Source of the DNA: Flavobacterium seoulense
Lineage (GTDB): Bacteria; Bacteroidota; Bacteroidia; Flavobacteriales; Flavobacteriaceae
Direction of reading: 5' to 3'
Assembly: GCF_000695795.1 (NCBI RefSeq)
Contig: NZ_JNCA01000016.1
Coordinates: forward strand, 62,001 to 126,000
Length of the DNA stretch: 64,000 nucleotides
Positions within the stretch are counted from its first letter, which is position 1. Each line of letters starts with the position of its first letter. Positions 52,305 through 61,755 of the stretch are shown here, one piece after another. A model generated the notes under the pieces. The model did not search any database and was not told where the DNA came from. It worked only from the letters and a program-made list of their open reading frames with translations. The translations under genes and the position numbers were made by a program.

Positions 52305-53048
52305 TTAATATTCGATTTTTCCCACAGTACGCATCACACGTACTATTTTATCTTTTCTTTTATTGACATAAGAAGAAGAACTTGTTGCTGTATATTTTCT
52401 GGGACTTGGCAAAATAGCTGCAATTCCGGCGGCTTGTCTTGGTGTTAAATTTGCTGCATCTTTTCGGTACCAATGTTCAGCTGCAGCCTGTGCTCCATAA
52501 ACCCCATCACCCATTTCGATGCTATTAAGATACACTTCCATGATGCGTTCTTTGCCCCAAATCAATTCGATTAAAACTGTAAAATAAGCCTCTAATCCTT
52601 TTCTGATGTAGCTTCGGCCCTGCCATAAAAAAACATTTTTAGCCGTTTGTTGCGAAATCGTACTTCCGCCTTTTATTCTTCGGCCTCTTTCGTTGTTTTT
52701 ATAGGCTTTTTGTATCGCTTTAAAATCAAATCCGTTGTGCCTTAGAAATGCTCCGTCTTCGCTGGCAATAACTGCTTTTTGTAAATTAACCGAAATATTT
52801 TCTAAAGGTTCCCAGTCATGACTAAAATAAACCGGCTTTCCTGCCACCTTATTTTCTATAGCGCGAATTAACATCAAAGGTGTAAAAGGCACCGGAACGA
52901 ATTTAAAAAACACTACAGAAAGCACAGAAAGTCCAATAAACCACAAAAATATTTTAATCACAATCGCCTTTAACCATCCCATAAAACCTCCAGATCGTTT
53001 TTTTACAGGTCTTTTATTTGCTGAATTTGAAGTGATTTTTGTTGCCAT
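52305..53048 (-). CDS. mtgA: Monofunctional biosynthetic peptidoglycan transglycosylase
   Basis: Polymerises lipid II glycan strands without a transpeptidase domain. The 247 residues show a basic cytoplasmic start (about 1-24), one membrane span (about 28-48), then GT51 motifs ASEDGAFLRHNGFD (catalytic Glu, about 92-105), GGSTISQQTAKN (about 128-139), and the 'RKGLEAYFTVLIELIWGKERIMEVYLNSIEMG' block. Its stop codon is directly followed by the start of the LpxR-like gene. Confidence 0.95.
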   Translation of the reverse strand: MATKITSNSANKRPVKKRSGGFMGWLKAIVIKIFLWFIGLSVLSVVFFKFVPVPFTPLMLIRAIENKVAGKPVYFSHDWEPLENISVNLQKAVIASEDGAFLRHNGFDFKAIQKAYKNNERGRRIKGGSTISQQTAKNVFLWQGRSYIRKGLEAYFTVLIELIWGKERIMEVYLNSIEMGDGVYGAQAAAEHWYRKDAANLTPRQAAGIAAILPSPRKYTATSSSSYVNKRKDKIVRVMRTVGKIEY

Positions 53049-53257
53049 TTATTGTCTGCTCTTAATGCTATTTTGTAACTTATTGAAAATTCAAACGTTT
53101 TAAATCAACCAGAATTTACATGAAGTAAAAATACTTTTTTTAATTATTCATCCAATGAATTTCTTGTAATTTCTAATTCATATCAGTCCAGAAGCAAAAA
53201 AAGCAATTTTAAATTACTTATTTTTATACTCCCATAACAATTGTAGCCCTAAAAATA
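53049..53257. other. Divergent gap between mtgA and the S9 peptidase gene
   Basis: 209 bp without a gene. No complete TAnnTTTG box was seen; TATTTTTA near 53220 is one mismatch away on the S9 side. Confidence 0.35.
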
Positions 53258-55111
53258 ATGACTCAAAATAAAATGACAGCTAGTTTGCTGTGGCAATTAG
53301 GTCGAATAACAGCCCTTGGATTATCAAACGACAAAAAAAATATTGTTTACAAAGTAAGCACACCTTCGGTTGAAGAAAACAAACAAGACACTAAGTTTTA
53401 TTTTATTCCAATAGACGGAGGAAATCCAACCGAAATTGAGAACACTGACAGCATTTTATTTAATAAAAATATATCACCAGACGGCAAATACCTGCTTTCT
53501 CATCAGGAAGTAAAACTGCAAAATGTTTTAGCCAAAGATTTTTATCCTGAACTGGAAAAAGCCGAAGTTCAAATTTATGATTCGTTAAACTACCGCCACT
53601 GGGATAGCTGGAACGAAGGCAAATTCAATCATGTTTTTTATAGCGAAAATAAAACGGATGCTCCAAAAACGGATATCATGGAAAACGAACTTTTTGATTG
53701 TCCGCAAAAACCGTTTGGCGATGACGAAGATTATATTTGGTCTCCAGACAGCAAAAGCATTCTCTATGTTTCTAAGAAAAAAACTGGGACTGAATATGCC
53801 ATTTCGACCAATAGCAACATTTATCAATACGAATTAACAACAGCTAAAACTACCAATCTTACCGAAGAAAATAAAGGTTATGATATAGCACCGCAATTTT
53901 CATCTTCGGGGATTTTAGCCTGGTTGCAAATGAAACGTGATGGTTATGAAGCTGATAAAAATGATATTATTGTTAATTTCGACGGAATAAAAACAAATCT
54001 AACCCAAAATTGGGACGGAACTGTTGATAGCTTTCTTTGGAGCGAAAACAGTCAAAAAATTTATTTTATTGCTCCAATTGATGGCACAAAACAATTATTC
54101 GAAATTAATCTTTCTGAGATTACTAATGCATCTCATTCGATAAATCAAATCACGGATGGCTATTTTGACATCACAAAACTCATTGGTTTTAACAACAATA
54201 AAATCATCGTTGCCAGAGAAGATACTAATCATGCTTCAGAAATTTTCTCTTTCGATTTAGAACAAAAAAATTGGCTACAATTAACAAGTATCAATTCCGA
54301 AATCTATAAAGATTTAGCCTTAAGCAAAACCGAAAAAAGATATGTAACCACTACCGATGGTAAAAAAATGCTGGTTTGGGTGATTTTCCCGCCAAATTTT
54401 GATGCTTCTAAAAAATACGCTACCTTACTGTATTGTCAGGGCGGACCACAAAGTGCATTGAGTCAATTTTATTCTTACCGATGGAATTTTCAATTAATGG
54501 CTGCCAACGATTATATTATTGTAGCGCCTAACCGCCGCGGAATGCCCGGACACGGAGTGGAATGGAACGAGCAAATTAGTAAAGATTGGGGTGGACAAGT
54601 GATGGATGATTATTTTTCTGCAATTGACGCCATTTCTCAGGAAAACTATGTAGATAAAAATCGTTTGGGATGTATTGGAGCGAGTTATGGCGGATATTCA
54701 GTTTTTTATTTAGCCGGAATTCACAAGAATCGTTTCAAAACTTTTATCGCACATGATGGTGTTTTTAATACCATAAGTATGTATGGAACCACCGAAGAAG
54801 TATTTTTTAGCAATTGGGATTTTGGTGGTGCTTATTGGGAAAAAGACAATGCAATTGCCCAAAAAGCTTATAAGGAATTCAACCCAATAAATTTTGTATC
54901 CAACTGGAATACGCCGATATTAATTATTCAGGGTGGAAAAGATTTTCGGGTTCCTATTGGTCAGGCACAAGAAGCTTTTCAGGCAGCACAATTGCTCGGA
55001 ATTAAAAGTCGATTGCTTTATTTTCCTGAAGAAAATCACTGGGTTTTACAGGCTCAAAACGCACAAGTTTGGCAAAGAGAATTTTTTAAATGGTTGAAAG
55101 AAACCTTATAA
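53258..55111 (+). CDS. S9 family (prolyl oligopeptidase-type) peptidase
   Basis: Serine peptidase of 617 residues, probably acting on short peptides or N-terminal residues. An N-terminal beta-propeller-like part (about 1-355, with 'YIWSPDSKSILYVSKKK' and 'FLWSENSQKIYF' WD-type blades) precedes an alpha/beta-hydrolase domain with GASYGGYS (Ser about 475), GGKDFRVPIGQ (Asp) and PEENHWVL (His). There is no signal peptide, so it should stay in the cytoplasm, unlike many Bacteroidota relatives. It ends 21 nt before the hybrid histidine kinase gene. Confidence 0.9.
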   Translation: MTQNKMTASLLWQLGRITALGLSNDKKNIVYKVSTPSVEENKQDTKFYFIPIDGGNPTEIENTDSILFNKNISPDGKYLLSHQEVKLQNVLAKDFYPELEKAEVQIYDSLNYRHWDSWNEGKFNHVFYSENKTDAPKTDIMENELFDCPQKPFGDDEDYIWSPDSKSILYVSKKKTGTEYAISTNSNIYQYELTTAKTTNLTEENKGYDIAPQFSSSGILAWLQMKRDGYEADKNDIIVNFDGIKTNLTQNWDGTVDSFLWSENSQKIYFIAPIDGTKQLFEINLSEITNASHSINQITDGYFDITKLIGFNNNKIIVAREDTNHASEIFSFDLEQKNWLQLTSINSEIYKDLALSKTEKRYVTTTDGKKMLVWVIFPPNFDASKKYATLLYCQGGPQSALSQFYSYRWNFQLMAANDYIIVAPNRRGMPGHGVEWNEQISKDWGGQVMDDYFSAIDAISQENYVDKNRLGCIGASYGGYSVFYLAGIHKNRFKTFIAHDGVFNTISMYGTTEEVFFSNWDFGGAYWEKDNAIAQKAYKEFNPINFVSNWNTPILIIQGGKDFRVPIGQAQEAFQAAQLLGIKSRLLYFPEENHWVLQAQNAQVWQREFFKWLKETL

Positions 55112-55132
55112 ACAATTACAGAATTAGAAAAA

Positions 55133-57568
55133 ATGGGAAACAAAAACAGTAATATTCCTGTCAAAGTTTTTATCAGTTATATGATTTTAGTCTCACTTGT
55201 AGCAAGTGTAGGCTGGATTTTATATACTGAAAATGTGGATTATTCGAAAATTGAAAACAAAATAGCTTTCGAAAAAAACAAAGTTCTTAAAGTAAGTCAA
55301 CTTTTTTCGAATGTGTATAAAACAGAGAATTTAGCCCGAAAAACCATTCAATCTAATTCTGAAAAAGAATACAAAAATTACATTCTGGAAACAGATTCGC
55401 TGCAAATGAGAATTGGTTCTTTAAAGAAAACACTTTCTAGCGAATATCAAAAAAAATTATTAGACAGCGTAATGATTTTGCTGACAGAAAAAACGCAAAA
55501 CATTAAACAACTCAGAGCTATAAAGAACAAAACTTCTGACGAAGCTTCGGTAAATGAAGCAATTCAGGAGTTAACTGAACTGGAGTTTTCGTTAAGTAAA
55601 TTAAAACTACAGGATTTTACTAAAAACCCAGAAAACCTAAGCAGTTACCAACGAAATGTTTTGCAAAACTATATTGATTATCTCAATCAAAACATTCCTG
55701 ATGACAACAGCAATACATTGACCAAAAAAGAAACAGATTCTATTTTATCAGCTTCAAAAAGGTTGTTGAGCAAAGTAAAACTCGAAACCGAAAAGAAAAA
55801 AGAATCCTTAAGTATTCAGGAAAGTAAATTGCTTACTAATGAACTCTTAATTTCAGATCAATTACGAAAAGTACTCCGTGTGATTGAACAGGAAATCCTG
55901 ACTTCTTCAATAAAAAACAATAACGAAAAGGAAAAATCATTAAAAAAAATCAACCAGATTGTTACTTATGCTGCCATTCTTGGCTTACTTCTAACTATTG
56001 TTTTTTCAATATTAATTGCCAGCGATTTTTCTAAAACACAATCTTATAAAAAACAGCTCGAAATTGCGAATTTTAAAACTCAAAATTTGCTTAAAAGCCG
56101 GGAACAACTCATTTCTACGGTAAGTCATGATTTAAAAACACCTTTGAGTACCATTGTGGGCTACACCGAATTATTAGGTAATTCGACATTAACGAGCAAG
56201 CAATTCTATTTTACCAATAACATTAAAAACTCATCCGAATATATCTCAAGATTAGTTCAGGATTTATTGGACTTTTCGCAAATTGAAGCCGGAAAAATTA
56301 ATCTGGAGAAAAATCCTTTTTCTTTAGCCGAAACCATAAAAGAAGTCGCCAGAAACATACAATCTGTTTATCCGCAAAAAGATATTGATTTACAAATTGC
56401 CATCGATAAAAAACTGCATCAGCCCATTATTGGTGATGCTTTTCGATTAAAGCAAGTCTTAATTAACATCATCGGAAACGCTTACAAGTTTACTGCAGAA
56501 GGTTACATAAAAATAACTGCAACTGCTAATTCTCACGAAAACAAAGCCTATATCACGATCGAAGATTCGGGAATTGGAATCGAAGAAGAAAGTCAGGATT
56601 TGGTTTTCGAAGAGTTTGCACAAGCGAATGAAAACATCGAAAAAAATTACGGCGGAACAGGATTAGGATTGGCTATTTCGAAAAAAATCATTACTCTTTT
56701 AGGTGGCGAATTGTATCTAAAAAACAGTTCTAAAAACGGAAGTTGTTTCGAAATAATCTTAACTACGACTTTTGACGAAAACACAGAAATTGAACAAGCA
56801 GTTGCTAATATTTATATTCCAAGTTTGCAAAATAAAACCATCATTGTCGTTGATGATGATCCTGATTTATTGCAATTAACAACCGAAGTTTTAAAACAAT
56901 ATTATAAAGTAATTGCATTTCATGATGCGACTAAAGCATTGGAAAACATAAACTCACAACATTTTGACATTATAATAACAGATATTCAAATGCCGGTAAA
57001 AGATGGTTTTGAATTTATCGAAGAATTACTAAAAAACGAAAACAATTATAACAATCAACCCGTAATTGCAGTAACCGGAAGAGCTGATCTAAACGATGAA
57101 ACTTATACTAATGCGGGATTTACAACCGTACTCAAAAAACCATTTACACCTAATATTCTGTTACAAACTATTGATGCCGTTTTAAACAAAACCATACTTC
57201 CTATTCAGGATAATGAAGTTCAAAAATCTAAAAAACCAGAAGAACTATTCGCTTTAGATTCATTAAAATTATTTTTGAAAAATGACGAGGAAGCTATAAA
57301 AACGGTATTACAATCTTTTATGACATCGACTAATTCGAATCTTATTATTCTGGAGAACAGCATCGAAACATTAGATCATGAAAAAATAAAACAAACAGCT
57401 CATAAAATGGCTCCCATGTTTAAACAAATTGAAGCTACTGAAATTGCCACTATTTTAAACAAACTGGAATTAGAAGAATTTAATGAAAATGAATTAGCAA
57501 TTCACTTATCAAATTTAAAATCTCAAATTGCAGTCTTATTTACAGCTCTTGAAAAAGAAAATTATTGA
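55133..57568 (+). CDS. Hybrid sensor histidine kinase with receiver and HPt domains
   Basis: Membrane sensor of 811 residues. Two spans (about 13-31 and 277-297) enclose a periplasmic, largely helical and coiled-coil region. Then come HisKA with STVSHDLKTPLSTIVGY (His332), HATPase (about 440-550; INIIGNAYKFT, 'GGTGLGLAISKKI'), a receiver domain (IIVVDDDPDLL, phospho-Asp in IIITDIQMPVKDG), and a C-terminal HPt domain (about 725-811, His in KIKQTAHKMAPMF). The final target is likely a separate regulator. The adjacent convergent NtrC-type protein (7-bp 3' overlap) is the obvious candidate. It follows the S9 gene by 21 nt. Confidence 0.94.
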   Translation: MGNKNSNIPVKVFISYMILVSLVASVGWILYTENVDYSKIENKIAFEKNKVLKVSQLFSNVYKTENLARKTIQSNSEKEYKNYILETDSLQMRIGSLKKTLSSEYQKKLLDSVMILLTEKTQNIKQLRAIKNKTSDEASVNEAIQELTELEFSLSKLKLQDFTKNPENLSSYQRNVLQNYIDYLNQNIPDDNSNTLTKKETDSILSASKRLLSKVKLETEKKKESLSIQESKLLTNELLISDQLRKVLRVIEQEILTSSIKNNNEKEKSLKKINQIVTYAAILGLLLTIVFSILIASDFSKTQSYKKQLEIANFKTQNLLKSREQLISTVSHDLKTPLSTIVGYTELLGNSTLTSKQFYFTNNIKNSSEYISRLVQDLLDFSQIEAGKINLEKNPFSLAETIKEVARNIQSVYPQKDIDLQIAIDKKLHQPIIGDAFRLKQVLINIIGNAYKFTAEGYIKITATANSHENKAYITIEDSGIGIEEESQDLVFEEFAQANENIEKNYGGTGLGLAISKKIITLLGGELYLKNSSKNGSCFEIILTTTFDENTEIEQAVANIYIPSLQNKTIIVVDDDPDLLQLTTEVLKQYYKVIAFHDATKALENINSQHFDIIITDIQMPVKDGFEFIEELLKNENNYNNQPVIAVTGRADLNDETYTNAGFTTVLKKPFTPNILLQTIDAVLNKTILPIQDNEVQKSKKPEELFALDSLKLFLKNDEEAIKTVLQSFMTSTNSNLIILENSIETLDHEKIKQTAHKMAPMFKQIEATEIATILNKLELEEFNENELAIHLSNLKSQIAVLFTALEKENY

Positions 57569-58896
57569 ATATCGTACAATTTAAGCTTGTTGTACAACGT
57601 TTTTCGGGTGATTTTTAACAACTTGGCTGCTTCTGTTTTATTGTTTTTGGTTTTGACCAAAGCATTTTCGATAGCTTCTTTTTCATTTTCAAATAAAGAA
57701 AAAGAATCATTTTTACTTTCGTTTTGATTAAAAAATTCGACTGGCAAAACGGCACTTTCTATAAAATCACCCTGGGTAAGCAAGGCAGCACGTTTGACAC
57801 AATTTTGCAATTCTCTTAAATTTCCTGGCCAGTCATAATTTTGAAAAATAGTAACTACTTCTTTGGAAAAACCTATTACATCTTTATGCAACTGTGCATT
57901 TGCTTTTTCTAAAAAGAATTCAGCAAAGAGAATTAAATCTTCTTCTCTTTCAACAAGCGAAGGTGAATGAATCGAAAATTCATTAATTCGATGGTATAAA
58001 TCTTCTCTAAAATCACCGTTTTTTACTGCTTCACGCAAATCTTCGTTTGTTGCCGTAATAATTCTAATATCGACTTCAATTTCTTTATTGCTTCCTACAG
58101 GTTTGATTTTGCGTTCCTGCAAAGCACGTAATAGCTGAATCTGGTTTTCATAAGACAAGTTTCCTATTTCATCCAGAAAAAGTGTTCCACCATTGGCCGC
58201 TTCAAAATAACCCATTTTATCAGAAATCGCACCCGTAAAAGAACCTTTCAAATGTCCGAAAAACTCACTGGCTGCCAATTCTTTAGGAATTGCACCACAA
58301 TCTACGGCAATAAAATTATTCTCTTTTCGACGGCTTTGCTGATGAATACTCTGGGCAATTATTTCTTTCCCCGTTCCGCTTTCGCCAATAATCAGAACTG
58401 AAATATCTGTTGGACTTACCAGTTTAATATGCTCTGTCAATTTCTTAGAAGCAGTAGAAATTCCTTGTACATATTCCAGCGTAGTACTTTCTTTAATCTC
58501 TTTTACAGTAGTTTTTGGAGTAGAAACAGCAGTTGTTTCCGTTGTCAAAGCATTAGCAATAACGACCAAAACTTCATCAGGATTAAAAGGTTTCGAAATA
58601 TAATCAGCAGCACCATTTTTTATGGCTTTAACGGCTGTACTCACTTCAGAATAACCAGTCATTAAAACGACTGGAATTTGCGGATAATTCGTTTTAAATT
58701 CTGCCAGCAATTCAATGCCGTCAGCATCAGGAAGTCGTAAATCAGTCAAAATCAAATCGAATACTTCGTTTTGAATCGCTAATCTAGCTTCTGCTGCTGA
58801 AAAAGCAATACTGACTGCATAATTATTTTTAGTTAGAAACTTTTCTAATAATTTGCAAAACGAAATATCATCTTCAATAATTAAAATCTTCGACAT
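57562..58896 (-). CDS. Sigma-54-dependent response regulator (NtrC family)
   Basis: Enhancer-binding activator of 444 residues: receiver domain with phospho-Asp52 in LILTDLRLPDADG, AAA+ domain with Walker A GESGTGKE (171-178), the sigma-54 contact loop GSFTGA (218-223; the usual GAFTGA with A to S), Walker B TLFLDEIG (238-245), and a C-terminal Fis-type HTH ('NKTEAAKLLKITRKTLYNKL'). It is convergent with the hybrid kinase gene and directly precedes the PepSY-like triplet on the same strand. rpoN is in this window too. A near-consensus -24/-12 site lies upstream of the triplet. Confidence 0.95.
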   Translation of the reverse strand: MSKILIIEDDISFCKLLEKFLTKNNYAVSIAFSAAEARLAIQNEVFDLILTDLRLPDADGIELLAEFKTNYPQIPVVLMTGYSEVSTAVKAIKNGAADYISKPFNPDEVLVVIANALTTETTAVSTPKTTVKEIKESTTLEYVQGISTASKKLTEHIKLVSPTDISVLIIGESGTGKEIIAQSIHQQSRRKENNFIAVDCGAIPKELAASEFFGHLKGSFTGAISDKMGYFEAANGGTLFLDEIGNLSYENQIQLLRALQERKIKPVGSNKEIEVDIRIITATNEDLREAVKNGDFREDLYHRINEFSIHSPSLVEREEDLILFAEFFLEKANAQLHKDVIGFSKEVVTIFQNYDWPGNLRELQNCVKRAALLTQGDFIESAVLPVEFFNQNESKNDSFSLFENEKEAIENALVKTKNNKTEAAKLLKITRKTLYNKLKLYDIQ

Positions 58897-58961
58897 TAGA
58901 CAGGCACTTTTTATGCTAAATTAAGACTAATATTATTGTCTTTTCATAAAATTATGCAAAA

Positions 58962-58993
58962 AAAGAAGACTGCTCCCCCGAGCAGTCTTCTTT
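58962..58993 (-). terminator. Terminator of the PepSY-like triplet
   Basis: Perfect 14-bp stem AAAGAAGACTGCTC/GAGCAGTCTTCTTT with a CCCC loop; on the minus strand it ends in a run of T. It separates the triplet from the NtrC-type gene. Confidence 0.85.
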
Positions 58994-59020
58994 ACAAAAC
59001 AATAAGCTTAATTCGCGTGC

Positions 59021-59320
59021 TTATTTTTTCAACCAGTTCCCATCAACATCTGCAAAAACAGTAGCCGATTGGTCTTTAACTGTGATTTCTAATTTATATT
59101 CTTTTTTGTCATTGACATAAGCCTTAGACACTAGCGCATCTGGATAGTCTTTCTTTAAAGCTTCCGTTACAGCTGTTGGCACATCTTCAGATTTAATTTC
59201 TGTATACTGTTCCTGAGTTGTTTGCTCTGTCGTAGTTGCTGTAGTTTCTGTTTGAGTCTGAGCATTGATTGCTGTCAAACTTCCTAATACAATTGCGGCT
59301 GATAAGATTAACTTTTTCAT
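59021..59320 (-). CDS. Secreted PepSY-like protein, paralogue 3
   Basis: Small exported protein of 99 residues. ATG 59320 gives a signal peptide (MKKLILSAAIVLGSLTAINAQ) nearly identical to those of the next two genes. A Thr/Gln-rich linker (about 22-37) precedes a PepSY-like (beta-lactamase-inhibitor-like) domain: YTEIKSEDVPTAVTEALKKD, 'YVNDKKEYKLEITV', 'DVDGNWLKK'. No enzyme motif. This copy has diverged most and has a Thr-rich rather than Ala/Pro-rich linker. It lies 55 nt after paralogue 2. Confidence 0.8.
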   Translation of the reverse strand: MKKLILSAAIVLGSLTAINAQTQTETTATTTEQTTQEQYTEIKSEDVPTAVTEALKKDYPDALVSKAYVNDKKEYKLEITVKDQSATVFADVDGNWLKK

Positions 59321-59375
59321 AATATTTCTATTTAAAATGTTATTATTTATAGATTTGGGAAACAATGAATTTTAA

Positions 59376-59747
59376 TTATTTTTCAATCCATTTTCCGTTT
59401 TCGTCAGCATACAAAGCACCTTCTTTATCACCAACTTTAACTTCTAACTGATACTCTTTTTTGTCATTTACAGAAGCTTTATTCAATACTGCATCTGGAA
59501 ATGCTTTCTTTAAAGCATCAGTAACTGCTGCTGGAACTTCTTCGTTTTTAATTTCGGTATAAGCACCTACTTCCTGAGCTACAACTGCCTGTCCAGATTC
59601 CTGAGCCGGAGCGGCCTCTTGAGCTGGAGCTGCTTGCTCTGTTGCTGGTTCTTGTCCTGCTGGTGCAGTGTTTTCATCTTGAGTTTGAGCATTCATTGCT
59701 GTGAAACTTCCTAATACTATTGCGGCTGTTAAGATTAACTTTTTCAT
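59376..59747 (-). CDS. Secreted PepSY-like protein, paralogue 2
   Basis: Exported protein of 123 residues with signal MKKLILTAAIVLGSFTAMNAQ, a Pro/Ala/Gln/Glu-rich linker (about 22-63, repeats of APAQE), and a C-terminal PepSY-like domain of about 60 residues (YTEIKNEEVPAAVTDALKKA, 'KEYQLEVKVGDKEGALYADE'). The domain is almost identical to paralogue 1 over that length, pointing to recent duplication or gene conversion. A 55-nt gap separates it from the gene before. Confidence 0.82.
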   Translation of the reverse strand: MKKLILTAAIVLGSFTAMNAQTQDENTAPAGQEPATEQAAPAQEAAPAQESGQAVVAQEVGAYTEIKNEEVPAAVTDALKKAFPDAVLNKASVNDKKEYQLEVKVGDKEGALYADENGKWIEK

Positions 59748-59802
59748 GATATTTTTATTTAAATTGTTATTATTGTTTTAGTCATGCGACAATTAATTCT
59801 AA

Positions 59803-60147
59803 TTATTTTTGAATCCATTTTCCATTTTCGTCAGCGTATAAAGCACCTTCTTTGTCACCAACTTTAACTTCTAACTGATATTCTTTTTTTCCGTTTACAG
59901 ATGCTCTATTTAATATTGCATCTGGAAAAGCTTTCTTTAAAGCTTCAGTAACTGCTGCCGGAACTTCTTCATTTTTAATTTCAGTATAAGTATCTGCAGC
60001 AGCTGGTGCCTGTTCTGCAGGTGCGGCTTGCTCTGCCGGAGCTGCTTGTTCAGTTGTTACTGCTTTTTCTTCCGGAGCCTGAGTTTGAGCATTCATTGCT
60101 GTGAAACTCCCTAAAACTATTGCTGTTGATAAGATTAATTTTTTCAT
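59803..60147 (-). CDS. Secreted PepSY-like protein, paralogue 1
   Basis: First gene of the triplet, 114 residues: signal peptide MKKLILSTAIVLGSFTAMNAQ, an Ala/Glu/Pro linker (units of APAEQA), and the PepSY-like domain (YTEIKNEEVPAAVTEALKKA...ADENGKWIQK). PepSY-like domains are thought to bind or inhibit partners in the periplasm or at the surface; no function is established for this family. Upstream (60194-60209) the minus strand shows TGGTACAATAATTTCA, close to a sigma-54 promoter. Confidence 0.82.
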   Translation of the reverse strand: MKKLILSTAIVLGSFTAMNAQTQAPEEKAVTTEQAAPAEQAAPAEQAPAAADTYTEIKNEEVPAAVTEALKKAFPDAILNRASVNGKKEYQLEVKVGDKEGALYADENGKWIQK

Positions 60148-60193
60148 AATGTGTTTATTTTAAAATGTTATTATTGATTTACACTTGTGACAA

Positions 60194-60209
60194 TGAAATT
60201 ATTGTACCA
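60194..60209 (-). promoter_or_regulatory. Sigma-54-like promoter of the PepSY-like triplet
   Basis: The minus strand reads TGGTACAATAATTTCA, 47 nt upstream of the first ATG. It fits TGGYAYRN4TTGCW in every fixed position except one (TTTCA instead of TTGCA in the -12 part). The spacing between GG and the -12 element is correct. The changed G is in the normally invariant GC, so activity is uncertain. Confidence 0.4.
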
Positions 60210-60277
60210 GTATTTTTTTAAAAAACCAAAAACACATAAACAACTAATTTACAGATAATTAAAAAATAAAACTCAAT

Positions 60278-60331
60278 TACACATATCGTATAAAGTGTAT
60301 AAAACAATCTCAAAGTGTTACCTTTTTACAC
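60278..60331. promoter_or_regulatory. Two TACAC/GTGTA dyads, candidate enhancer sites
   Basis: TACAC-N12-GTGTA at 60278-60299 and GTGT-N8-TACAC at 60315-60331 lie about 70-140 bp upstream of the sigma-54-like promoter, a usual position for NtrC-type activators. Both are short and imperfect. Confidence 0.3.
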
Positions 60332-60348
60332 ATTTTAGAGCATAAAAA

Positions 60349-60382
60349 AAAGCCGTCTCGTTAAAAAAAACGAGACGGCTTT
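60349..60382 (-). terminator. accC operon terminator
   Basis: Perfect 14-bp stem AAAGCCGTCTCGTT/AACGAGACGGCTTT (60349-60362, 60369-60382); leftward reading ends in a T-run. It closes the fabH-accB-accC unit. Confidence 0.88.
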
Positions 60383-60401
60383 CCTAATATATTATAAAAA
60401 C

Positions 60402-61748
60402 CTATTCTGGATCGTTCATTTTGAAAGTATCCATAAAAGCTGTTGTATAATCTCCTGCAATATAACGAGGATCATCCATTAATTGTCTGTGGAAAGGAAT
60501 TGTTGTTTTAATTCCTTCAATAACAAATTCGTCTAATGCTCTTCTCATTTTACTAATTGCCTCCTCACGGGATTGAGCAGTAGTAATTAATTTAGCAATC
60601 ATCGAATCGTAATTTGGTGGAATTGTATAACCAGAATATACGTGAGTATCTAAACGCACTCCATGACCGCCTGGCATGTGTAATGTAGTAATTTTTCCTG
60701 GTGAAGGTCTAAAATCATTATATGGATCTTCGGCATTAATACGAACCTCGATAGCGTGTAATTCTGGTAAGTAGTTTTTTCCTGAAATTGGAATTCCGGC
60801 TGCTACCATAATTTGCTCACGAATTAAATCGTAATCAATTACCTGCTCAGTAATAGGGTGTTCCACCTGAATACGTGTATTCATTTCCATGAAATAGAAA
60901 TTACGGTGTTTATCTACTAAGAATTCAACCGTTCCGGCACCTTCATATTTAATATATTCAGCTGCTTTAACTGCTGCTTCACCCATTCTCTGACGCAATT
61001 CGTCAGTCATAAATGGAGAAGGTGTTTCTTCAGTTAATTTTTGGTGACGCCTTTGAACAGAACAGTCTCTTTCAGAAAGGTGACATGCTTTTCCATAAGA
61101 ATCTCCTACAACCTGAATTTCGATATGACGTGGCTCTTCAATCAGTTTTTCCATGTACATTCCATCATTTCCAAAAGCAGCAGCTGCTTCCTGACGTGCA
61201 CTTTCCCAAGCTTTATGTAATTCTTCTTCTTTCCAGATAGCACGCATTCCTTTTCCACCACCACCAGCAGTAGCTTTCATCATAACAGGATATCCTATTT
61301 CTTTAGCTACTTTTTGAGCTTGCTCGAAAGATTCTAAAATCCCTTCTGAACCAGGAACACAAGGAACACCAGCCTCAATCATAGTTGATTTAGCCGAAGC
61401 TTTATCTCCCATTCTGTCAATCATTTCAGGTGCAGCTCCAATGAACTTGATACCATGTTCCTGACAAATTTTTGAAAATTTAGAATTTTCAGAAAGGAAA
61501 CCATATCCCGGGTGAATTGCATCAGCGTTAGTAATTTCGGCTGCAGCAATAATATTTGACATTTTCAAATAGGATAAGTTACTTGGCGCTGGTCCTATAC
61601 AAACCGCTTCGTCAGCAAACTTTACATGCAAACTTTCTGCATCAGCAGTAGAATAAACGGCAACTGTTTTAATTCCCATTTCCTTGCACGTTCTAATTAC
61701 ACGAAGTGCAATTTCTCCTCTATTTGCAATTAATATTTTTTTGAACAT
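60402..61748 (-). CDS. accC: Acetyl-CoA carboxylase, biotin carboxylase subunit
   Basis: ATP-dependent carboxylation of the biotin carrier, first half of malonyl-CoA formation for fatty acids. The 448 residues have the N-terminal '[25 protein letters not shown]', ATP-grasp glycine loop GGGGKGMR (about 163-170), [11 protein letters not shown] (about 291-301) and '[16 protein letters not shown]'. Length matches E. coli AccC. It is last in the leftward fabH-accB-accC order. The 88-bp gap after accB carries GAGTTATG repeats, and a strong terminator follows. Confidence 0.97.
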   Translation of the reverse strand: MFKKILIANRGEIALRVIRTCKEMGIKTVAVYSTADAESLHVKFADEAVCIGPAPSNLSYLKMSNIIAAAEITNADAIHPGYGFLSENSKFSKICQEHGIKFIGAAPEMIDRMGDKASAKSTMIEAGVPCVPGSEGILESFEQAQKVAKEIGYPVMMKATAGGGGKGMRAIWKEEELHKAWESARQEAAAAFGNDGMYMEKLIEEPRHIEIQVVGDSYGKACHLSERDCSVQRRHQKLTEETPSPFMTDELRQRMGEAAVKAAEYIKYEGAGTVEFLVDKHRNFYFMEMNTRIQVEHPITEQVIDYDLIREQIMVAAGIPISGKNYLPELHAIEVRINAEDPYNDFRPSPGKITTLHMPGGHGVRLDTHVYSGYTIPPNYDSMIAKLITTAQSREEAISKMRRALDEFVIEGIKTTIPFHRQLMDDPRYIAGDYTTAFMDTFKMNDPE

Positions 61749-61755
61749 CTATTCT

